From: Armatimonadota bacterium
GTDB lineage: Bacteria; Sysuimicrobiota; Sysuimicrobiia; Sysuimicrobiales; VGFF01
Length of the DNA: 20,236 bases
Direction of reading: 5' to 3'
NCBI GenBank assembly: GCA_016868955.1
Contig: VGFF01000029.1
Location: forward strand, 1-20,236
Shown: in pieces, positions 1 through 6,805 of the stretch
Layout: each line of letters opens with the position of its first letter
Position numbering within the stretch: position 1 is the stretch's first letter
The notes under the pieces: model-generated
What the model was told of the DNA's origin: nothing
The model's input: only the letters and a program-made list of their open reading frames with translations
Database searches by the model: none
Made by a program: the position numbers and the translations under genes

Positions 1-1016
1 AACGAGAAGAGATCGTCCGCCGGGAACATCGGCGCTCCGTGTAGGTACAGCCCATGATCGCCGCCTTGCGGCCAGGTGGACTCGTAGAAGTCGAGGAGCA
101 GATCTCCCGCCCACGCCGGCTCCTGCACGCACAACCCCGGCAAGCTCCAGAGCAGTGCGTCCCGGGCCCGAAAGATGCCGCAGTTCCCGTGACGCGGGCT
201 GCGCGACGTGACGGCGACGAGGTGTCCGCGCTCCAGCGTGCGACCCGTCGCGAAAAAGCGGTTGAAGAACAAATTCAAGTTCGCGCGCGCCTCAGCCGCC
301 GGGTCGCGCAATCGCACGGTGCGCGCTTGCAGCCATCGTTGCGTCTCCGCGACCATCGCCGCGGCGCCGGTCGCGCGCATCGCCAATGCGCTGCGGCGGG
401 CCCCGGCGCCGTCGATCGCGACGGTGACGAAGAACGAACCGACCTCGCCGGCGGCGCAAGTTCGAAGCAGCGCGCCGCGCCGCGCGTCCCCGTCGACATC
501 GGTGACGTGTGTCGCGGAGTCGCCGTCGGCCGCTATCGCCCAGCCGATGAACGGCAACGGTCCGAATGCCTCGCCCGTCGTCACGCCGTCCTCGTCGCCG
601 GCACGCACGATGAGATCGGCGGGAACGTCGCGCGCTTCCCCTGTGACGACGCTGACCGCGTCCCAGTTCCAGGCCACGCCGAACGTTCCCGGTTGGGTGG
701 CGGTGATCGAAATGACGATCGCCCGCTCGCTGGGCGGCGCCACGAACCGCACCGTGATGTCGCGTTCTCCTGCCGAGCCCCGCAGCACAGGCGTCCACGC
801 GTCCTCACGCGCCGCCTCGCGCGGCTGGAACGGGTGCAGCGAGCCGTCGTCGTGAGCACAGACGATGCGCAGCAAGGGCTTCCTCTGACCGCGCAGGCCG
901 AGCAGACCGGACGCGCGATCGGACAAAGCGAAGACGTCCGGGATCTCGCCCGTCCGCGGATCGAGGTGGGGAATCGATAGGTATTCGTTGCCGACAGGCA
1001 AGACGGGCGCGTGCAT
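1..1016 (-). CDS. Six-hairpin-type glycoside hydrolase, N-terminal part (cut by window edge)
   Basis: An open frame of 338 codons runs from an ATG at 1016 off the left edge without a stop. It begins MHAPVLPVGNEYLS. Residues 1-225 look like the beta-rich N-terminal domain found in front of many (alpha/alpha)6-barrel glycosidases. From about 230 the sequence becomes helical, and residues 283-295 read RARDALLWSLPGL, like the RD-LLxLPGL barrel segment of amylo-alpha-1,6-glucosidase/GH15-type enzymes. The segment at 311-320 (YESTWPQGGD) then fits a barrel loop. The exact family and substrate cannot be told because the catalytic C-terminal half is outside the window. It starts 44 nt after znuB on the same strand and could be co-transcribed, but its function does not fit zinc uptake. 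No good ribosome site precedes the ATG, so the start is uncertain. Confidence 0.6.
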   Translation of the reverse strand, partial: MHAPVLPVGNEYLSIPHLDPRTGEIPDVFALSDRASGLLGLRGQRKPLLRIVCAHDDGSLHPFQPREAAREDAWTPVLRGSAGERDITVRFVAPPSERAIVISITATQPGTFGVAWNWDAVSVVTGEARDVPADLIVRAGDEDGVTTGEAFGPLPFIGWAIAADGDSATHVTDVDGDARRGALLRTCAAGEVGSFFVTVAIDGAGARRSALAMRATGAAAMVAETQRWLQARTVRLRDPAAEARANLNLFFNRFFATGRTLERGHLVAVTSRSPRHGNCGIFRARDALLWSLPGLCVQEPAWAGDLLLDFYESTWPQGGDHGLYLHGAPMFPADDLFS

Positions 1017-1060
1017 GCCGTGGTCCGATTCGCGCGGCGAGGGGATTTCCCTGCGGCGCG

Positions 1061-1861
1061 TCAGCGCGCGCGCCGCAACAAGAACGACGCCGCGAACAGC
1101 ACGATCGCGAACAGCACGATCGCGCCGCCGGTGGCCAGATCGAAGTAGTAGGCGGCGACCATGCCGCTGACGACGGCCGCTAGCGAGGCGGCGACCGCGA
1201 GCAGAAGGGTCGCGCGGAAGCTGCGGGCGAGCCGGACGGCCGTCACCGCCGGAATGACCATGAGCGCGCTCGTCAGCAAGACGCCGGTGATCCGCATTGC
1301 AATGACCACGGCCAGGGAGGTCAGGATCGTCAGCAAGAGATTGATGCGATCGACGGGGATTCCCTGAAGGCGCGCACATTCCTCGTCGAAGGTGATCGCG
1401 AACAGCTCCTTGTACAGGAGTACGATCGCGCTCAATACGCACAGCCCCATCCCGAGGATCAGCCAGAGATCGCTCGGTTGCACCGCCGTGATCGCGCCGA
1501 ACAAATAGGAGAACAAGTCGACATTGAATCCCCTTCCGACGCTTATGAGCACGACCGCGACCGCGAAGCCGCCCGACAGGAACACGGCGAGCACGGCGTC
1601 GCCCTGCAGGTGCCCGGACGTCCGTAGCCGCTCGATGCCGATCGCGCCGGAGACGCAGACGAGCAGCGCGATGGCGAACGGGTAGACGCCGGCGACGAGA
1701 CCGAGCGCGATTCCGGCCAGCGCGACGTGCGACAGCGCATCGGCGATCAAGCTGAGGCGCCGCAACACGAGGAACACGCCCATGACCGGCGCAATCGTGC
1801 CGATCATCAGGCCGCCGAGGAGGGCGCGCTGCATGAAGCCGTACTGCAGGATTTCCGGCAT
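1061..1861 (-). CDS. znuB: Zinc/manganese ABC transporter permease (ZnuB, ABC-3 family)
   Basis: A 266-aa polytopic inner-membrane protein. The N-terminal region (LSLIADALSHVALAGIALGL, about residues 36-55) is the typical ABC-3 motif containing the ALSHVALAG stretch. The helices and the segment FDEECARLQGIPV (about 157-169) match ZnuB/MntB permeases, as does the length. It should form the membrane channel through which a metal delivered by ZnuA is moved by ZnuC. The start is 10 nt after the znuC stop, as in one operon. The last helix contains an exact 15-bp tandem duplication coding IVLFA twice (see the repeat). Zn rather than Mn is inferred from His-rich stretches in the partner proteins. 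Confidence 0.93.
   Translation of the reverse strand: MPEILQYGFMQRALLGGLMIGTIAPVMGVFLVLRRLSLIADALSHVALAGIALGLVAGVYPFAIALLVCVSGAIGIERLRTSGHLQGDAVLAVFLSGGFAVAVVLISVGRGFNVDLFSYLFGAITAVQPSDLWLILGMGLCVLSAIVLLYKELFAITFDEECARLQGIPVDRINLLLTILTSLAVVIAMRITGVLLTSALMVIPAVTAVRLARSFRATLLLAVAASLAAVVSGMVAAYYFDLATGGAIVLFAIVLFAASFLLRRAR
1091..1120. repeat. 15-bp perfect tandem duplication inside znuB
   Basis: The unit CGCGAACAGCACGAT occurs twice, at 1091-1105 and 1106-1120, and a further CGCG follows. On the coding strand it encodes IVLFA-IVLFA in the last transmembrane helix of ZnuB, so it lengthens a hydrophobic helix in frame. It is probably a replication-slippage duplication that was tolerated. Confidence 0.9.
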
Positions 1862-1871
1862 CGTGACGGCG

Positions 1872-2690
1872 TCAGGCGTACCGCGAACTGCGGCCGTGAT
1901 GGTGATGGTCGTGGGTCACGACGACGCTGTTCGCGCGATATAGATTGTCCAGCGCCCCGGAGCGCAGCGCTTCACCGGGCTCGCCGTGAAAGAACAACCG
2001 TCGATTGAGGCAAGCGAGCCGCGTAACCTCTCTGGCGACGACGCCGATGTCGTGCGAGACGAGAACCAGCGTCGTTCCCTGCAGGCTCAACGCACGCAGC
2101 AGCGCGTAGAATCGGTCCTGCGCCTCGATGTCCACGCCGACCGTCGGTTCGTCGAGCACGAGCAGGTCCGGGTGAGTGACGAGCGCCCGAGCGATGAAGA
2201 CGCGCTGCTGCTGGCCGCCCGACAACTCGCCGATGAGCCGGTTCCGCACGTCCTGCATCCCCACGGTGTGGAGCGCGTCCAGCGTCGCCGCGCGGTCCGC
2301 CGGGCCAAACCGGCGGCCGAGTCCGGCGCGCCGGACGCGGCCGCTGATGACGACCTCGAAGACGCTCGCCGGGAACCGCGGCTCGAACGCTGTGGCCTTC
2401 TGCGGCACGTATCCGATGCGATGGCTTTCGCGAAACGCGGCGACGTCGGTTCCGAACAGGCGCACGCCGCCCTGCGTCGGTCGCCGCAAGCCCAGGAGAA
2501 CACTAAGCAACGTCGTCTTGCCGGAGCCGTTGGGACCAATGATGCCAAGGAAGTCCCCCGGCTCGATGGACAACGTGACGTCCTCGAGGACGCGCTCGGC
2601 GCCATAATCGAACGTGATCCGCTCGAGGGCAGCGACCGACGTCGGTTTAACGGCAGTCGAGGCCGTCGGCGAGATTTCGGAGATTGTCAT
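1872..2690 (-). CDS. znuC: Zinc ABC transporter ATP-binding protein (ZnuC)
   Basis: A 272-aa cytoplasmic ABC ATPase that powers the ZnuA-ZnuB importer. Visible motifs are Walker A GPNGSGKT (residues 52-59), a Q-loop within GYVPQKA, signature LSGGQQQR (about 156-163), Walker B LLVLDEP and the switch His in LVSHD. The C-terminus ends with a His-rich tail (H260, H262-H265), which suggests Zn2+ binding and possible feedback. The ATG lies 44 nt upstream of the znuA stop, so the two genes overlap and are probably translationally coupled. The first 20 residues look non-homologous, so a later start is possible. Confidence 0.93.
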   Translation of the reverse strand: MTISEISPTASTAVKPTSVAALERITFDYGAERVLEDVTLSIEPGDFLGIIGPNGSGKTTLLSVLLGLRRPTQGGVRLFGTDVAAFRESHRIGYVPQKATAFEPRFPASVFEVVISGRVRRAGLGRRFGPADRAATLDALHTVGMQDVRNRLIGELSGGQQQRVFIARALVTHPDLLVLDEPTVGVDIEAQDRFYALLRALSLQGTTLVLVSHDIGVVAREVTRLACLNRRLFFHGEPGEALRSGALDNLYRANSVVVTHDHHHHGRSSRYA

Positions 2691-3582
2691 CCATCACCGT
2701 GACATAAGCGGACCCTGAACGCGCTTGTTCCGCCGTGAGTCGCTCGACGGGATTCAGCACGAGCGTCCGACCGCCGACCTCCCGAGCCATGACCTCCGCC
2801 ACCTTCGGGTTCGCCTGCGATTCGTTGAAGATGACGGAAACGCGGCGCGCGCGTGCCTCGCGAACGATCTCCCGCAGCTTCCGCGGCGACGGCTCGGCTT
2901 CCGGGGATAGACCGGTGATCGCGATCATCGTCAACTTGTACCGTGCGGCCAGGTAGCCGAACGCCGCGTGCGTCGTGATGATCGTCCGCTGACCGCACGA
3001 CCGCAACCCCGACATGTACCGCTGGTGCAACGCCCACAGATCCTGGCGCAGTCGGCGCGCGTTCGCCTCGTAGACGGCGCGGCCGGCCGGGTCGGCTCGC
3101 ACGAACCCGGCCAAGATGTTGTCGACCTGCCGCTGCGCCAGCAGCGGATCGAGCCACACGTGCGGATCGGGATCGCCCGCGCTGTGCGCGTGTCCCCCAT
3201 GGCTCGCCTTCTCGTCGACGATGCGCCGGATGGGAAGCCCGCGCGTCGCCTCGACGCGCACGACCCGCGGCGGCGCGACCCTGGACAACCGCTGTGCCCA
3301 GCGCTCGAAACCGGCCCCGTTGTAGACGATGAGGTCGGCGGCCGACAACGCGGCGATGTCGCGCGGCGTCGGTTCGTAGGCGTGCGGCTCGCCGCCGGCC
3401 GGCACGAGACTCCTGACGACCGCGCGGTTGCCGCCAACGCGCGAGGCGAACTCGTACAGCGGATAGAACGACGCGAAAACCGATAACGCCGCCCGCGGCG
3501 ACACTGCCGGTTGCGCTGTCGTCGGCCCGCCGATCGCGAGCAGGATCGCGACCGGCACCGCTCCCCAGAAGCGGAATCTGAT
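2647..3582 (-). CDS. znuA: Zinc-binding periplasmic/extracytoplasmic protein (ZnuA, TroA family), apparent ATC start
   Basis: A cluster A-I metal-binding protein of about 311 aa. Family motifs are GGEPHAYEPTPRDI (first His ligand), a His-rich loop (HGGHAHSAGDPDPHVWLDP) leading to the second His, TTHAAFGYLAARY (third His) and FNESQANPKVAEVMARE. A signal peptide is clear: a short basic start, then WGAVPVAILLAIGGPTTA. The frame is open further upstream into the fur gene, but no ATG, GTG or TTG lies between the fur stop and the signal peptide. A strong AGAGGGG ribosome site lies 9 nt before an ATC codon at 3582, which would give a well-formed signal peptide. The alternative GTG at 3558 would cut off the basic n-region. 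It sits 22 nt after fur and overlaps znuC by 44 nt. It captures Zn2+ (Mn2+ not excluded) for ZnuBC. Confidence 0.9.
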   Translation of the reverse strand: MRFRFWGAVPVAILLAIGGPTTAQPAVSPRAALSVFASFYPLYEFASRVGGNRAVVRSLVPAGGEPHAYEPTPRDIAALSAADLIVYNGAGFERWAQRLSRVAPPRVVRVEATRGLPIRRIVDEKASHGGHAHSAGDPDPHVWLDPLLAQRQVDNILAGFVRADPAGRAVYEANARRLRQDLWALHQRYMSGLRSCGQRTIITTHAAFGYLAARYKLTMIAITGLSPEAEPSPRKLREIVREARARRVSVIFNESQANPKVAEVMAREVGGRTLVLNPVERLTAEQARSGSAYVTVMDDNLRNLADGLDCR

Positions 3583-3604
3583 CTCTGAGTTCCCCTCTCT
3601 TCGC

Positions 3605-4066
3605 TCACGCCGCGCCCGGCAACCTCGGTTCGCCGACCCGCTTCTGGCAGGGCGCGCAGATCCCGACCAGCTCGAGCCGATGTCCAACCACGTGAATGCC
3701 CGAAGGCAGCCGCGTCCCGTCGATCGATCCCAACAGGCACCCGTCGAGGACGGCAACGACGCCGCACTGCTGGCAAATGAGGTGGTGATGATGGCCCGAG
3801 CCGGTTCGCGCGAGCTCGTATCGGGACCGGCCGCCGCCGAAGTGCAGCTGCTGCACGAGGCCTTCCGCCTGCATCACGTCCAACATGCGGTAAACGGTGA
3901 CGCGACCCATGCCGGGCGCGTAGCGCCGCGCGCCGGCGTGGATCTCCTCGGCGTCGCGGGCGCAGCCAAGCTCAACGAGCGCCCGAAGCACCGCCCGTAG
4001 CTACGGCGTCAGCCGGCGGCCCGATTCTTGAAACGTGCGCAGGGACCGTTCGACATTTGGAACCAT
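3605..4066 (-). CDS. zur: Fur/Zur-family metal repressor, interrupted by in-frame amber codon 22
   Basis: The gene reads as a normal-length 153-aa Fur-family protein from ATG 4066 if the TAG at 4003-4001 (codon 22) is ignored. Codons 1-21 (ending ESGRRLTP) form the first helix, and reading then resumes in the same frame with LRAVLRALVEL. Family members usually have Q or a similar residue after R-x-T-P, so one CAG to TAG change explains the break. Downstream are the recognition helix RVTVYRMLDVMQAEGLV, the ligand-rich GHHHHLICQQC and a second CxxC (ICAPCQK), typical of structural-zinc Fur proteins. If the stop is real, only a 128-aa product from GTG 3991 could be made, lacking the first DNA-binding helix. 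Zur rather than Fur or Mur is inferred from the znuACB genes that follow. The lesion may be a sequence error. Confidence 0.8.
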
Positions 4067-4075
4067 GACGCGTCG

Positions 4076-4096
4076 TATTGAAACCGAGTTCCAATA
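4076..4096. promoter_or_regulatory. Candidate Zur/Fur operator (interrupted palindrome)
   Basis: On the plus strand, arms TATTGAAAC and GTTCCAATA are separated by CGA. They pair at 8 of 9 positions. The site lies at and just downstream of the predicted transcription start of fur-znuACB, where a bound Fur-family dimer would block transcription. The size (about 21 bp) fits the family. The sequence does not match a well-known consensus exactly. Confidence 0.55.
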
Positions 4097-4103
4097 TCCT
4101 CTC

Positions 4104-4132
4104 ATTGTCACGCCAATGTCACCGACCGTCAA
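4104..4132 (-). promoter_or_regulatory. Sigma-70-type promoter for fur-znuA-znuC-znuB
   Basis: Read on the minus strand, a -35 element TTGACG (4132-4127) is followed by a 17-nt spacer and a -10 element GACAAT (4109-4104). The start of transcription would be near 4097, inside the palindromic operator, about 30 nt before the fur ATG. The -35 overlaps the moaB stop codon, so the operon can be transcribed independently of moaB. Confidence 0.6.
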
Positions 4133-4674
4133 CCTCGCGTTTGCGGCGGCGGCAGGACCGGCCGGGCGACCTCCCAGGCGAGGTGACCGATCTCCGGCAG
4201 GATGAGCCGCTCCAGCGCGAGTCGTACCGCGTTCGTTGACCCGGGCATGCACAGCAGGACGCGGCCGCGAAAAGTGCCGCCGATGGCCCGGCTGAGCATC
4301 GCGGCGGCGCCCACCTCCTGGTAGGACAACATCCGGAACAACTCGCCGAAGCCGTCCAGGCGCTTGTCGAGCAAGCGGCTGACGACGTCGTACGTGGTGT
4401 CGCGCGGCGCGATGCCGGTGCCGCCCGTCGTCAGGATCACACGGACGTCGGGATCGGCCGCGGCTTCCTCGAGCCACCGGACGATCTGCGCCGGCTCGTC
4501 CTTCGCGATCGCGCGGTGGACGATCCGGTGTCCTTGCCCGGACAAAGCATCCACAATCAGCTGACCGCCGCTGTCGGTCTCCAACGTGCGCGTATCGCTG
4601 ATCGTCAGCACCGCGCACCCGATCGGTCCCCGTCCGAACGCGCGATGTTGTTCGACGCTCGTCTGATCGGTCAC
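4129..4674 (-). CDS. moaB: Molybdenum cofactor biosynthesis protein MoaB/MogA family
   Basis: A 181-aa cytoplasmic protein of the MoaB/MogA (MoCF) family, which adenylylates molybdopterin or acts in a related Moco step. Visible motifs are AVLTISDTRTLETDSGG near the N-terminus, the nucleotide-binding TTGGTGIAPRDTTYDV in the middle, and MPGSTNAVRLALERLILPEI near the C-terminus. The length fits MoaB. The start is GTG 4674, preceded by a good GGGAGGA ribosome site. It is divergent from the AhpD-like selenoprotein candidate, and its 3' end contains the -35 of the next operon. No other Moco genes are in the window. Confidence 0.92.
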   Translation of the reverse strand: MTDQTSVEQHRAFGRGPIGCAVLTISDTRTLETDSGGQLIVDALSGQGHRIVHRAIAKDEPAQIVRWLEEAAADPDVRVILTTGGTGIAPRDTTYDVVSRLLDKRLDGFGELFRMLSYQEVGAAAMLSRAIGGTFRGRVLLCMPGSTNAVRLALERLILPEIGHLAWEVARPVLPPPQTRG

Positions 4675-4837
4675 GTTTTCCTCCCATGCCGCCGCCGACG
4701 CATGGCCTCATGCCGTCCCGGTCCTCGGCCGCCGTCGATCCTGCGGCGATTATCCCACGCGGTACAATCGCTTCCGAGGCCGGTCGACGCGCCGCACGGC
4801 GCGACTCTCCGCCGGCCCAAAGGAGACGTGGACGCCC
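4675..4837. promoter_or_regulatory. Divergent intergenic region moaB / ahpD-like with weak -10 elements
   Basis: The 163 nt between the divergent starts hold a possible -10 TACAAT on the plus strand (4763-4768) and a possible -10 GATAAT on the minus strand (about 4755-4750). Neither has a convincing -35 at 16-18 nt. An AGGAG ribosome site at 4821-4825 serves the plus-strand gene. I see no palindrome that looks like an operator. Confidence 0.35.
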
Positions 4838-5431
4838 TTGCTCATCCGTGTGATCCCCGAGAACAAGGCGACCGGCAAGACCGCAGCGATGTACGAAAGC
4901 GAGGTTCGCGATCGCGGCCGCGCCCACGACACAACGAAGGTCTTCAGCCTGCGCCCCGAGATCTTCGAGAAGTGGCAGGAGCTCTCGAAAGCGATCCGCG
5001 GGACGATGCGCCTGCGCCGCTACGAGCTCGTGTGCATGGCGGCCCTGAAAGCGCTGCGCTGCACGAATTGACTCGCCGCCCACGGAGCGGTGCTCCGTCA
5101 AAACGGTTTTTCCTACGAACAAATCGAGGCGATCGTCCGCGACTTCCGCCACGCCGGGCTCGATGCGGTCGAGGTGGCCATCATGGCGTTCGCGGAAAAC
5201 GTCATCCGCGCGCCTCACGACACGTCGATCGCGGACGCCGACGCCCTTCGGTCCCACGGTCTGACCGATCAGGAGATCCTCGACATCACGCTCGTCGCGG
5301 CCGCGCGTGCGTTCTTTAGCAAGGTCATCGACGCGATGGGCGTGGAGCCGGACCCCGCGCGTTTCCAGGACTTCCCGGCAAGCTTGCTGGATGCGGTGAC
5401 CGTCGGACGGCCGTTCCCGCCGTCGCGCTGA
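4838..5431 (+). CDS. AhpD/carboxymuconolactone decarboxylase-family peroxidase-like protein, candidate selenoprotein (Sec at TGA codon 78)
   Basis: The frame begins at TTG 4838 (MLIRVIPENKATGK, a typical start of the peroxidase-related CMD family) and runs to TGA 5431. It gives 197 residues if the internal TGA at 5069-5071 is decoded. The family signature is continuous across that codon: KVFSLRPEIFEKW, RRYELVCMAALKALRC-T-N-[TGA]-LAAHG, then YEQIEAIVRDFRHAGLDAVEVAIMAFAE and ILDITLVAAARAFFSKVIDAMG. The TGA takes the place of the second Cys in the redox CxxCxxxH motif (C75, U78, H82), as expected for Sec replacing a catalytic Cys. A stem-loop follows at the right distance (next entry). AhpD-like selenoproteins have been reported from metagenomes. 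The likely role is thiol-dependent peroxide reduction in the cytoplasm. The alternative is a nonsense mutation or sequence error, since nearby genes are also broken. Confidence 0.72.
5082..5098 (+). promoter_or_regulatory. SECIS-like hairpin downstream of the in-frame TGA
   Basis: ACGGAGC (5082-5088) pairs perfectly with GCTCCGT (5092-5098) around a three-base loop GGT. Seventeen bases separate the TGA from the loop. Bacterial SECIS elements lie in the coding sequence just after UGA and have a small apical loop with a G in the first two positions, about 16-37 nt from the UGA. This hairpin meets those rules. It lies within codons for the conserved HGAVLR stretch. Confidence 0.6.
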
Positions 5432-6320
5432 CGTGCTGATCCGTTCACCGGCGCTCCCGCTATCGGCCGGGCGCGGACGCAAGCGCGCCGGCTCGCGCGG
5501 TCTTGTCGGGAATCGCGAGCACGAGCGCCGTGGCGACGAACGCAAGAGCGGCCGCGGAGTGGAACGCGAGCGTATAGTCGCCGAACCGCTCGTAGAAGAC
5601 GCCGCTGAGAAGCGATCCGACCGCCGATCCGATTTGGTGGGCGAAGAAGATCCAGCCCGATAGCTCGCCGACGGAATATCGGCCGTAGACGCGTGCTGTC
5701 AGCGAGGTCGTCGCCGGCAAGGTGGAAATGTCGTTGAGGCCGTAGACGGCGGCGAACGTGAACAGCGCCGCCGTCGTCTCGAAGAACGGCAGGACGACGA
5801 GCGACACGCCGCGCAGCAGGTAATATGCGGCGATCGGAAACTTCGCCCCGAACCGATCGCAGGCCCATCCGGACATGAGCGTGCCGCCGATGTTGAGAAC
5901 GCCCATCACGCCCAACGCTTGCGCCGCTTGTCCCGCTTAGAATCCGTGGTCCGTCGCGTGCGGGATGAAGTGCGTGAGGACGAGCCCCGTCGTCGTGTAG
6001 CCGCAGATGCAGAAGCTGCCGGCGAGCAGCCAGAACGGCGACGAGCGCGCCGCTTGCAACACACCCGTGCGCAAAACGATCTCATCGCCCGTCCGCGGGG
6101 AGCGGCCATCGGCAGCGGACGCGACGAGGGGGGCGCTCCCCCACGTCGCCCGGATCGTTGCGGATCGCGCACCAGGCGAACGACGCCAGGAGCGCGAGGC
6201 AGAGCACGCCCAAAGCCCTGTACGCCGCGCGGCAATCCGCCTGCTGCGTGATCGCAATCGCGCCGGGCACGATGATGAGCTGGCCCGCGGCCAGGCTGCC
6301 GCAGATGATGCCGAGCAGGA

Positions 6321-6352
6321 GCCGTGCGGTGCTTCTCGAACCACCGCACGGC
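6321..6352. repeat. 11-bp perfect inverted repeat at an MFS frameshift
   Basis: GCCGTGCGGTG (6321-6331) and CACCGCACGGC (6342-6352) are exact reverse complements around a 10-nt loop. The second MFS frameshift lies at the 6321 end of this hairpin. Confidence 0.75.
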
Positions 6353-6442
6353 CACGGCGGCGGCGCCGGGACCGACGGCCGCGATCACGCCGACCGTGGC
6401 GAACAACTGCCATACGGTCTGGACCCACGACGCCGCGATCAT

Positions 6443-6484
6443 GCCTCGTGTCGAGCGTCGCGAGCGCGACGCTCGACACGAGGC
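6443..6484. repeat. 19-bp perfect inverted repeat with 4-nt loop at an MFS frameshift
   Basis: The arms 6443-6461 and 6466-6484 are exact reverse complements (for example CCTCGTGTCGAGCG against CGCTCGACACGAGG) around the loop GAGC. The first MFS frameshift falls inside the 6443-6461 arm. There is no T-run, and the site is inside a gene, so it is not a terminator. Confidence 0.9.
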
Positions 6485-6771
6485 GGGCACCGAACCGGTC
6501 CGTCACGCGCCCGACGATGGGCCCGACGGCGCCACACAACAGCAACGACAGCGCCGCGACCGTCGCCAACGCCGCCCAATCCCAGCCGAACTGCGCCTGC
6601 AACGGCTTGACGAAGACCCCGAAGGACGCGCGCACACCGGATGATGTCATGAGCACGAGGCACACGGCACCCAATAAAGTCCAGGCGCGGTGAGGTCGGG
6701 GATTGCCCCGGAGTAGTGACAACGCGGTGCTTTCACCCTACCACCCCAGCCGCAACACGAACGGGCACCGT

Positions 6772-6799
6772 TTGGTGCGCGCTGCCTGACCTGTAGAAT
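6772..6799 (+). promoter_or_regulatory. Promoter for the YczE-family gene, implying a leaderless mRNA
   Basis: TTGGTG (6772-6777), a 16-nt spacer and TAGAAT (6794-6799) form a reasonable -35/-10 pair. The GTG start codon of the next gene begins 7 nt after the -10, where transcription itself should start. No Shine-Dalgarno sequence is present. Confidence 0.45.
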
Positions 6800-6805
6800 G
6801 GGCGC

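Larger units (their letters stand above)
5460..6722 (-). pseudogene. MFS transporter (OFA/monocarboxylate-like), broken by three frameshifts and a TAA
   Basis: Together the pieces make one 12-helix major facilitator of about 420 aa. The N-terminal frame from TTG 6722 gives WTLLGAVCLVLMTSSGVRASFGVFVKPLQ and the loop GRVTDRFGARL. Near 6446-6452 the homologous reading moves to another frame (GMIAASWVQTVWQLFATVGV, then RWFEKHR). Near 6316-6323 it moves to the third frame (LLLGIICGSLAAGQLIIVPG). Near 6128-6142 it returns to the first frame (GSAPLVASA to HATDHGF). TAA at 5939-5937 follows, and reading resumes at once with AGQAAQALGVMGVLNIGG to the end. Each shift equals one extra base. OFA-type carriers move oxalate, formate or monocarboxylates; the substrate here is unknown. 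It is convergent with the AhpD-like gene. Real decay is the simplest reading, but consensus errors are possible. Confidence 0.85.

Noticed and set aside
4001..4003. Pyrrolysine or general amber recoding of the fur TAG
   Set aside because: Fur proteins have no need for such a residue at this site, and TAG serves as an ordinary stop elsewhere in the window. A point mutation or sequence error is simpler.
4001..5545. A 514-codon minus-strand open frame across moaB, the AhpD-like gene and the fur 5' end
   Set aside because: It lies antisense to or out of frame with clearly recognisable genes and has low-complexity Arg-rich composition. Only its last 22 codons (the fur N-terminus) are real coding sequence.
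6443..6484. Rho-independent terminator reading of the long hairpins at 6443-6484 and 16236-16285
   Set aside because: Both lie inside coding sequence, have no U-rich tail, and coincide with frameshifts.
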